From Cellvibrionaceae bacterium (GTDB lineage: Bacteria; Pseudomonadota; Gammaproteobacteria; Pseudomonadales; Cellvibrionaceae), in assembly GCA_021151525.1 (NCBI GenBank), contig JAGKXD010000058.1, positions 1-26,807 on the forward strand: a stretch of 26,807 nucleotides of DNA, given 5' to 3'. Positions 9,170 to 16,292 of the stretch are shown one piece after another; position 1 is the first letter of the stretch, and the number at the start of each line of letters is the position of its first letter. The position numbers and the translations under genes are program-made. A model generated the notes under the pieces. It was not told where the DNA came from. It saw only the letters and a list, made by a program, of their open reading frames with translations, and searched no databases.

Positions 9170-10882
9170 ATGACATCCGAAAAAAGCGCTTTTGAATTAC
9201 ATCTTGAAAAGCTAAAGGCTGAGTACAAAGCTCAGCTTCCTGAAAAGCTGCATACTATTGCCAACGAATGGCAACAACTTTGTTTGCAATGGAAGCCAGA
9301 GACCATTGTTGTTTTACATCGCAATGTTCATAGTCTCATTGGAACCAGTGGCACATTTGGATTTGCAGATATTAGTAAAACGGCACGGGAGCTAGAACTT
9401 TTACTTAAACCCTTGCTTGAACAGAAAGACCTTCAATTCAAACCCGGTAATGACTTACAGAATTCCGTAAAAAATATTACTCAAGTTCTTCTCGACTTAA
9501 TTTCGCCAAAAGCTATTCCCGAGCAAAACACTACAATTGTTTCTCAGGCGGATACGCCAGCTGAATTTAGCGAACTGAATAAACAACTTACTGAAGCAAG
9601 AAACTCCGGCCTTGTTGCTCAAGACATCTTAATTTATTACCTTGACAACGAAACTGCGGCACCAGAAGTTTTGCTACAAAATCTATTGAGCTATGGTTTT
9701 AAATCGAAACATTTTCGAACCATGGATAGCTTGCTGGATGCGGTAGAGCGCAAACAACCTAGCCTAATCATTTTAGATTTAACACTTCCCGACAACAGCC
9801 TTGAGGACACCTTTAAAGTAGCGCATGCGCTCATCCAACGAGGCATTAAAGTATTTGTATTTTCCGGAAAAGATGACTTCACCAGCCGTTTGCATTCCGT
9901 ACGCGCAGGTATCCATTATTACGTTACCAAACCAGCCGATATTCCTTCACTCGTGGGAATGATACGTAACCAGTTGAATTTAAATATCAACAAACCCACA
10001 CACATTTTGATTGTTGATGACCAAGAATCTGTCGCTGAATTTTACGGTACAACGCTTGAACAGGCCGGCATGAAAGTAACTATAGAAACGGACCCCTTCA
10101 AAGTCTTACCCATATTGCAAGCCAGCATGCCTGATCTACTTTTGTTAGATCTGCATATGCCAGATGTAAATGGCGATGAACTCGCCGCGGTAATTCGTCA
10201 ACAAGAACAATATCAAACCATTCCTATTTTATTTTTGTCAGGAAATGCACATCCCGATAAAAAAACAGATCTGCTTGAAATAGGCTCAGACGATTTGCTT
10301 TCTAAAGGTATACCACCGGAAGAGTTGGTTCGTCATGTTCGCAGCCGTGTTGAGCGCGCTAAGATTTTAACCGCGTTGATGTACCAAGACAGCCTTACCG
10401 GTCTACTCAACCATGCGCAAATACAGCTCGCTGCAGACCGAGTATTTATGCAGTGCAAACGTAAAAAATCTACCTTTACTATGGCAATGATCGATATAGA
10501 TAACTTCAAATCAGTAAATGATACCTACGGCCATTTAGGGGGCGATCGTGTTATCAAAGCACTTGCGCAATTATTGCAGCAACGTTTGCGTATTACTGAT
10601 TACATTGGCCGATTTGGTGGAGAAGAATTTTTATTAATCATGCCCGACATGAATATCCACGATGCGGGAACGCTGATTAACAGCTTACGCAAAGCCTTTT
10701 CGCTTATTGATTTTAAGGAAAAAAATCTATCGTTTAATGTTAGCTTCAGTGCGGGAGTTGCGGAAAACACAGGAATGGAATCATTCATGGAGCAAATTAA
10801 ATTTGCCGATGAAGCTTTGTATCGCGCAAAGGAAAGGGGGCGTAACGTTGTTTGCGCTAGTCTTGCAGGCGACATAGAGTAA
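9170..10882 (+). CDS. Response regulator diguanylate cyclase, Hpt-REC-REC-GGDEF
   Basis: Predicted cytoplasmic enzyme making cyclic-di-GMP from two GTP, 570 residues. Domain 1 (about 10-115) reads as a histidine phosphotransfer domain, with H54 in HSLIGTSGTFGF; the lysine usually found three residues after the His is Ile57. Domain 2 (about 150-265) is a receiver with D203 in IILDLTLPD and a TKP lysine, but its acidic pair is degraded (LDN). Domain 3 (about 278-395) is a full receiver with D283-D284 and phospho-acceptor D327 (LLDLHMPD), although its conserved KP reads KG. The GGDEF domain (about 405-565) has an intact GGEEF site (483-487) and an inhibitory RxxD at R474-D477. It follows two kinases lacking receivers, so it is their probable output. 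It ends 11 bases from the convergent cheB stop. Confidence 0.93.
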   Translation: MTSEKSAFELHLEKLKAEYKAQLPEKLHTIANEWQQLCLQWKPETIVVLHRNVHSLIGTSGTFGFADISKTARELELLLKPLLEQKDLQFKPGNDLQNSVKNITQVLLDLISPKAIPEQNTTIVSQADTPAEFSELNKQLTEARNSGLVAQDILIYYLDNETAAPEVLLQNLLSYGFKSKHFRTMDSLLDAVERKQPSLIILDLTLPDNSLEDTFKVAHALIQRGIKVFVFSGKDDFTSRLHSVRAGIHYYVTKPADIPSLVGMIRNQLNLNINKPTHILIVDDQESVAEFYGTTLEQAGMKVTIETDPFKVLPILQASMPDLLLLDLHMPDVNGDELAAVIRQQEQYQTIPILFLSGNAHPDKKTDLLEIGSDDLLSKGIPPEELVRHVRSRVERAKILTALMYQDSLTGLLNHAQIQLAADRVFMQCKRKKSTFTMAMIDIDNFKSVNDTYGHLGGDRVIKALAQLLQQRLRITDYIGRFGGEEFLLIMPDMNIHDAGTLINSLRKAFSLIDFKEKNLSFNVSFSAGVAENTGMESFMEQIKFADEALYRAKERGRNVVCASLAGDIE

Positions 10883-10893
10883 CCAGCAAAATT

Positions 10894-11961
10894 TTACAAA
10901 CGGTTCCCTATACCCAAAGACTTTAATTTACTAAGAATGGCCTCTCCCATATTGGCGAGCTCGACAGTTTCATTCACACCGCCGATTGATACAGCTTCCT
11001 TTGGCATACCATAAACCACACAGCTTTGTTCGTCTTGTGCAAAGGTATAGCCACCGTGTTTGCGAATATCTAACATGCCCTTGGCGCCATCCTTACCCAT
11101 GCCGGTTAATAGCACCCCTATAACGTTCTTTCCACCTGCCTCCGCAACCGACTCCATCATCACATCGACAGCAGGGCGATGACGATGCACCATTTCACCT
11201 TCAGATAATTTTGTAACGTAATCCGCACCTGAACGCACCACCAACAAATGAAAGCCACCAGGCGCCAAATAGGCGTGTCCAGGTAAAATGCGTTCGCCAC
11301 CTTTGGCTTCTACGACATGCAATTTTGTTAACTTGTTTAAACGCTCCGCGAATGTTCGCGTGAATCCCGGCGGCATATGCTGAGTCATTACAATACCCGG
11401 CACCGCTGAAGGTAGTTGCATTAAAACTTCCTTAATTGCCTCTGTACCTCCCGTGGATGCACCTATAGCAATAATTTTCTCCGTACTTTGTAAGCGTTCT
11501 CTGGAAATTTTTTCACTCGCCGGCCTTTTAGTTTGCTGCGCACCAAGATTCAGTGGCTTGACTCTTACTTTTGCGGCCGATGCTAACTTTTCTAAAATCA
11601 AATCTGCATACTCGCGAAAGCCTTCAGTAATTCCCAACTTGGGTTTTGGAATAAAATCTACCGCGCCCAGCTCAAGAGCTTGTAAAGTTGCATCTGCACC
11701 TGCGTCGGTTAAGGTAGAAATCATAACGACAGGTGTCGGACGAGCGACCATTAGCTTTTCCAAAAAGGTCAAACCATCCATACGTGGCATTTCAATATCG
11801 AGAGTAATAACATCGGGCGAAAATTGCTTAACCATATCGCGCGCCACATAAGCATCGGGCGCGGCGCCAACCAAGGTAAACTCAGGTGCATTGCGAACAA
11901 TTTCCGATAACAAATTGCGCACTAACGCAGAATCGTCAACTATTAACACTTTAATCGTCAC
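10894..11961 (-). CDS. cheB: Chemotaxis protein-glutamate methylesterase/deamidase CheB
   Basis: Removes methyl groups from receptor glutamates for adaptation and can deamidate glutamines. It has 355 residues: an N-terminal receiver with the D9-D10 pair, phospho-acceptor D55 (LDIEMPRMDG) and K106, then the esterase domain with the catalytic triad S169 (GASTGGTEA), H195 (MTQHMPPGF) and an Asp near 291 (LTGMGKDGA). Length and residue spacing match E. coli CheB closely. The start is a GTG at 11961 with AGGG about 10 bases upstream. It is the last gene of the operon, 37 bases after cheD. No terminator follows, and only 11 bases separate it from the convergent diguanylate cyclase gene. Confidence 0.97.
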   Translation of the reverse strand: MTIKVLIVDDSALVRNLLSEIVRNAPEFTLVGAAPDAYVARDMVKQFSPDVITLDIEMPRMDGLTFLEKLMVARPTPVVMISTLTDAGADATLQALELGAVDFIPKPKLGITEGFREYADLILEKLASAAKVRVKPLNLGAQQTKRPASEKISRERLQSTEKIIAIGASTGGTEAIKEVLMQLPSAVPGIVMTQHMPPGFTRTFAERLNKLTKLHVVEAKGGERILPGHAYLAPGGFHLLVVRSGADYVTKLSEGEMVHRHRPAVDVMMESVAEAGGKNVIGVLLTGMGKDGAKGMLDIRKHGGYTFAQDEQSCVVYGMPKEAVSIGGVNETVELANMGEAILSKLKSLGIGNRL

Positions 11962-11998
11962 TTGGTTTCACCCTATGTTATTAACCAACGGCAGATTA

Positions 11999-12607
11999 TC
12001 AAAACAAATCCACATCACCACTTTTAGGTGTGTATTTAACACGCATACGGTACTCGCTTTCGCGATCAATAATTGTAGAGTTGTGTACTGATTTGATTTT
12101 GCGAACCATAACTTTTCCCGTATCCGGAAAAAAGTAAACTTTTCTTGGGTATTGATCCAACAAATCTTGAGCCGTAATAGGAATGGATTCATTGTTCAAA
12201 TAATCCAGCACAAACTCTGCATTGCGCTGCCCCACATTATTCAGGGTTAATCCACGCAGCACATTACCACCACCAAATACTTTGGCTTCTAAGCGGCTTT
12301 TTTTTGCACCCAATTTCAATAAATGGTTGATCAAGATCTCCATGGCATAAACGCCATAGCGGGCAGACTCAGTTAAGAGACCAGAATCATTACTTCCATC
12401 ATTTGGTAATAAAAAGTGATTCATTCCGCCGCAATGAGTAACCTTGTCTCGCAAACAAACCGCGACACAAGAGCCTAATACAGTAACAATTAATTTATCT
12501 CCCGTTGTTGCATAGTATTCCCCGGGCAAAATTTTTACCGCCTCCTTATCAAAGTAGCGGTCGTAGTAGGTATTGGGGGCATAATGCTCGTTATTTTCAA
12601 ACTTCAT
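11999..12607 (-). CDS. cheD: Chemoreceptor glutamine deamidase CheD
   Basis: Deamidates receptor glutamines to glutamates, making them methylatable by CheR. It has 202 residues. The nucleophile is C47 in VLGSCVAVCLRD and the partner His is H64 in GGMNHFLLP; the 17-residue gap equals that known for Thermotoga CheD. KVFGGGNVLRG and IGQRN-like VGQRNAEFV are family hallmarks. In systems with CheC, CheD also stimulates a CheY-P phosphatase; no cheC is present here. Its last seven residues, SGDVDLF, are identical to the end of the MCP-like protein encoded first in the same operon. The start overlaps the end of cheR by 11 bases, so translation is probably coupled. Confidence 0.96.
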   Translation of the reverse strand: MKFENNEHYAPNTYYDRYFDKEAVKILPGEYYATTGDKLIVTVLGSCVAVCLRDKVTHCGGMNHFLLPNDGSNDSGLLTESARYGVYAMEILINHLLKLGAKKSRLEAKVFGGGNVLRGLTLNNVGQRNAEFVLDYLNNESIPITAQDLLDQYPRKVYFFPDTGKVMVRKIKSVHNSTIIDRESEYRMRVKYTPKSGDVDLF

Positions 12608-13448
12608 TGCCCAGGCCCCGTTGATTTGCCAACCTATAAGTGGTTTTTCCAGCTAGCTCTACTAAATGACCAGCATGGGAAAAACTTTCTGAATGTCCAG
12701 CTATATAGATCCCATCCGGTCGCAGCAATTTTGTCATGCGCTCTAAGAGTTTTAATTGGGTCGCTTTATCGAAATAGATCATCACATTTCGACAAAAAAT
12801 AACATCGAAATGCGGTTGCAGGGGCCAAGTGTTATCCAACAAATTAATTTTTCGAAACTCAATCAGATCGCGCAACTCTCGCACTACTCGGCCTTTGCCC
12901 GAATTTGCGCCCTTGCCACGCTGAAAAAATTGTCTTTTCCGTTCGAGACTCAATGACTCTAAACGTTGCAACGAATAAATTCCCGCACTAGCCTCCCGCA
13001 ATACGTGGCTGTCTATATCTGAGGCGATAATTTCTACTGGAGGATCATAGCGCCCATAAACTTCGGCCAAGGTGATCGCAATCGAATAAGGCTCTTCCCC
13101 CGTACTTGATGCAGAACACCAAACGCGTAACTTTCGATTCTGCAATTTAACTTTGCTAGCGTGGTTGGCCAGAATATCGAAATGATGCGGCTCACGAAAA
13201 AAAGCCGTTAGATTGGTTGTTAACGCATTAATAAATTCTTCTTGCTCTTGCTCGTTTTCATTCAGATATTTTAAATAGGCTGCAAAATCCGGAAGCCGCA
13301 AAGCGCGTAAGCGACGCGCTAAGCGGCTATAAACCAGTTGCTTTTTACTATCAGACAAACTGATTCCGGCTTTCTGATAAATTACACTGCGAACTTTTGC
13401 AAAATCTGCTTCGCTGTAATTAAACTCTCTACCATTGGTGGAAATCAA
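12597..13448 (-). CDS. cheR: Chemotaxis protein methyltransferase CheR
   Basis: Methylates glutamates on chemoreceptors with S-adenosylmethionine. It has 283 residues: an N-terminal helical domain (residues 10-75), then the Rossmann-type methyltransferase with TNLTAFFREPHHF and the SAM motif CSASSTGEEPYSIA, the FCRNVMIYFD segment, and a final GHSESF. No in-frame ATG fits the N-terminus; the start is a TTG at 13448 with GAGG 8 bases upstream. Two receptors in the same operon end in EWESF, the xWxxF tether that CheR's beta-subdomain binds in other species, so they are the likely substrates. The 3' end overlaps cheD. Confidence 0.95.
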   Translation of the reverse strand: MISTNGREFNYSEADFAKVRSVIYQKAGISLSDSKKQLVYSRLARRLRALRLPDFAAYLKYLNENEQEQEEFINALTTNLTAFFREPHHFDILANHASKVKLQNRKLRVWCSASSTGEEPYSIAITLAEVYGRYDPPVEIIASDIDSHVLREASAGIYSLQRLESLSLERKRQFFQRGKGANSGKGRVVRELRDLIEFRKINLLDNTWPLQPHFDVIFCRNVMIYFDKATQLKLLERMTKLLRPDGIYIAGHSESFSHAGHLVELAGKTTYRLANQRGLGNEV

Positions 13449-13456
13449 ACACAGAA

Positions 13457-13460
13457 CCTC
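13457..13460 (-). promoter_or_regulatory. Ribosome binding site supporting the TTG start of cheR
   Basis: GAGG on the minus strand lies 8 bases before the TTG at 13448. A nearby ATG (at about 13462) is out of frame and meets a stop after five codons, so the TTG is the best start. Confidence 0.55.
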
Positions 13461-13525
13461 ATGTTATTCAGCCATACCATATTAAATATCATTCGTTAGT
13501 GTTTCTGCTCAAAAAATTCCCTCAG

Positions 13526-16222
13526 TTAAAATGATTCCCACTCATCATCTTGCTGTTTAGGTGGTGATAATTTTTTACTAGTGGTTGCGGGCTTGGCCGC
13601 AGGCTTAGTTGGAGTACCTAGGCGAGCCGGAGCCTTGTACGCGGACATTGCTATCGAATCATTGAGTGTAAATTGAGAGACTCGCTGTGTTAATTGGTCA
13701 GCTTGCGATTGCAAGCTTTCCGCTGCGGCGGCGGCCTCTTCCACTAAGGCAGCATTTTGTTGTGTCATTTCGTCCATTTGCGAAACTGCGGTAGACACCT
13801 CCTCAATTCCACTAGATTGTTCTGCGGATGCCGCAGCAATCTCGGCCATAATGTCATTCACGCGTTTAATGGCGGTGACAATCTCTTTCATTGTTTCACC
13901 TGATTTACCCACTAACGTATTTCCATTTTCAATTTTTTTCACTGAATCAGAAATCAATCCCTTAATATCTTTTGCCGCATTTGCTGAACGCTGCGCGAGC
14001 GTACGCACCTCAGAGGCAACTACCGCAAAACCACGCCCTTGATCGCCAGCACGTGCAGCTTCAACCGCTGCATTCAACGCAAGAATATTGGTTTGGAACG
14101 CAATACCATCGATAACACCTATGATGTCTGCAATTTTTTGCGACGATTCATTAATGGAACTCATGGTCACAACCACTTGTTGTATTAACTCACCACCATC
14201 AGAGGCAACAGTAGACGCCTGCTCTGCCAATACATTGGCTTGCTTAGCGTTATCCGCATTCAATTTCACCGTTGATGTTAGCTCTTCCATGCTAGATGCG
14301 GTCTCTTCCAGATTTGCCGCTTGCTGCTCAGTACGGCTTGAGAGGTCAGCATTGCCTGACGCAATTTCACTTGACGCAGTAAATATAGTTTCCGCCGCCG
14401 CACGAATTTCTCCAATAATATCGCTCAAGCTTGCGGTAGTTTCGTTGCAATAGGTTTTTAATTCGCCAAAGGTACCTGAATAATCTGCATCGATTTTTTG
14501 AGTCAAATCGCCTTTGGCGATTGCGCCCAGCACGCGATTAACTTCACCCAAGCCAACATCTGAGGTATGCATGAGTGAATTTAAGCCTTCAGCTAAATTT
14601 AGGAAAAATCCAGTTTTACCTTCAGTTGGAATTCTCGCTTTAAAATTGCCTTCACCCGCCGCACGCACTACGCCACTAACTTCACCTTCAACAGCAACTT
14701 CTTGCGTGCGATCTAACCACTCAACCACAGAACCTAAACGCGAACCATCTTTGGCGAAAATGGGATTCGCCACCAAACGGAAATGGCGCTTACCAACCAC
14801 AATATTGGATGTGTAAGCTGTTGTAAGAGTCTCCAGTAGTTTGCTTTGATGCGCAGGATTTTTATGGAAAATATCCATAGCGCTGCCAATAATTTTATCC
14901 ACCGCAAAATGAGGCAGCACCGAACGAATATCTGACTCAGCAACCTTCAACATCGTGGCCACTGAATTATTCATGTAAATAATTTTTCGCTCAGCATCTG
15001 CAATCATCACGTTGGTTGTGGTGGCTTCCAAGGCGCCAAGAATACGACTTAATTCGTGTTCGGCAGCAACTTCTTTAGTTCTGTCTAACCACTCAACCAC
15101 AGAGCCTAGGCGCTCTCCTGTGGTTGAGAATATTGGATTGGCAATCAATCTAAAGGAGCGCCCGGCAACCTGAATATTTCCAACATAGGTTTGGCTCAAG
15201 TTGGCCAACAAATTACTTTGGTGCGCGGGATTCCGGTGAAAGATATCCATGTTACTACCCACCACTCTATCAACAGAGAAGTTGGGCAGCGCCTTGCGCA
15301 TATCGCCCTCTGCCACGCGAAGCATTGCGATAACAGCTTTATTCGCGAAAGTGATATTTCGGTTAATATCCGCGACCATCACGTTTGATGAGGTAGCATC
15401 TAATGCTTGTTTTATGCGGGAATTCTCCAATGAAATGGCTTCTGCTTCATTCAGGTAAATTCGCGTTGACTCTAACTGACCTAACAAGCTTGTTTTCGCA
15501 GCCATGGCCAAACTGGAATTCTCTCCAAAATCTCCCGAGCCAATTCTCTTCGCTGCGGCAACCGCAGCTTGCGGCTCACCACCTAATTGCACCATAACTT
15601 GATTTGCTATTCGATATGCAAGAAAAATAGATACTGATCCAGAAAGTAATATAACAAAGGTTAAAATCCATTTTGCGGAAGCGACTTGAGAATTTGCAGC
15701 GGCTGCTTCATTTTCTGAACTTACAATTAACTTTTTGCTCGTTGCCTCCATCTTTTCTTCGAGACTTGAGAACACGGAGTTAAATTTTTCTAATTGCGCT
15801 TTTTCGGCCGCTAGATCTTTTAGCGCCAAGTTGACGTGCTCGCTCGTTGTCGAAATGTAATCATTAAGAGGTTCTTCTACTTGCGCGAGCGCTGCTTTTG
15901 TCTCTGAATTTAGATTAAGCTTTTTATTTTTTTCTACGGTCTCACGAAATTTCTTGCCGTGCTCAGCAACATCTTTCCTAACGTCATCAAATTCATCCAG
16001 TTTTTTTTCGGCAGAAACCCACAGTGCACGCTGTAAATCACCACGCAAGGCATCATGCATCATGTCGCCTTCAGTATGATTATGCAGCGCCGCTGCATTT
16101 TTACCCGCAACTGCAAGAGCTGCACTGTATGTATGCCCTACGTACAAACTTGTTAACCCAATAAGAATTGATCCAACGAGTCCAACAAGGCCTATTTGTA
16201 ATAGTTGCGTGCGAAATTTCAT
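13526..16222 (-). CDS. Membrane chemoreceptor with tandem PAS domains
   Basis: Chemoreceptor of 898 residues. TM1 (about 8-30) and TM2 (about 184-204) flank a 150-residue periplasmic region rich in Glu, Lys and Ala that looks helical. A HAMP-like segment follows, then two PAS domains at 273-396 and 397-520. These are ungapped repeats of 124 residues, each with NVMxAD, FHxNPAHQS and LGSVVEWLDRT. Then come HAMP-like helices (about 520-610) and the long signalling domain with tip NILALNAAVEAARAGDQGRG. It ends in EWESF, the xWxxF pentapeptide that tethers CheR or CheB. The signalling domain is almost identical to that of the neighbouring soluble receptor. The PAS domains suggest cytoplasmic redox, oxygen or small-ligand sensing; the cofactor is not evident. 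AGGAG lies 7 bases before the ATG. Confidence 0.95.
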   Translation of the reverse strand: MKFRTQLLQIGLVGLVGSILIGLTSLYVGHTYSAALAVAGKNAAALHNHTEGDMMHDALRGDLQRALWVSAEKKLDEFDDVRKDVAEHGKKFRETVEKNKKLNLNSETKAALAQVEEPLNDYISTTSEHVNLALKDLAAEKAQLEKFNSVFSSLEEKMEATSKKLIVSSENEAAAANSQVASAKWILTFVILLSGSVSIFLAYRIANQVMVQLGGEPQAAVAAAKRIGSGDFGENSSLAMAAKTSLLGQLESTRIYLNEAEAISLENSRIKQALDATSSNVMVADINRNITFANKAVIAMLRVAEGDMRKALPNFSVDRVVGSNMDIFHRNPAHQSNLLANLSQTYVGNIQVAGRSFRLIANPIFSTTGERLGSVVEWLDRTKEVAAEHELSRILGALEATTTNVMIADAERKIIYMNNSVATMLKVAESDIRSVLPHFAVDKIIGSAMDIFHKNPAHQSKLLETLTTAYTSNIVVGKRHFRLVANPIFAKDGSRLGSVVEWLDRTQEVAVEGEVSGVVRAAGEGNFKARIPTEGKTGFFLNLAEGLNSLMHTSDVGLGEVNRVLGAIAKGDLTQKIDADYSGTFGELKTYCNETTASLSDIIGEIRAAAETIFTASSEIASGNADLSSRTEQQAANLEETASSMEELTSTVKLNADNAKQANVLAEQASTVASDGGELIQQVVVTMSSINESSQKIADIIGVIDGIAFQTNILALNAAVEAARAGDQGRGFAVVASEVRTLAQRSANAAKDIKGLISDSVKKIENGNTLVGKSGETMKEIVTAIKRVNDIMAEIAAASAEQSSGIEEVSTAVSQMDEMTQQNAALVEEAAAAAESLQSQADQLTQRVSQFTLNDSIAMSAYKAPARLGTPTKPAAKPATTSKKLSPPKQQDDEWESF

Positions 16223-16292
16223 GCGTAAACTCCTAATATTTCATTCAACCGAATCCATGTATCATCTTTAAGTAATGATTAAAGACTTAAAT

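Noticed and set aside
9600..9960. REC1 of the GGDEF regulator as a fully active receiver
   Set aside because: D203 and the TKP lysine are there, but the acidic pair is degraded, so activity cannot be claimed from sequence.
10600..10875. Reading frames of 60-180 codons on the opposite strand of real genes throughout the window
   Set aside because: They lack ribosome sites and recognisable domains and lie wholly inside well-supported genes.
13449..13525. Possible extra gene or terminator between the membrane receptor and cheR
   Set aside because: 77 bases with no hairpin and T-run; the ATG at about 13462 opens only a five-codon frame.
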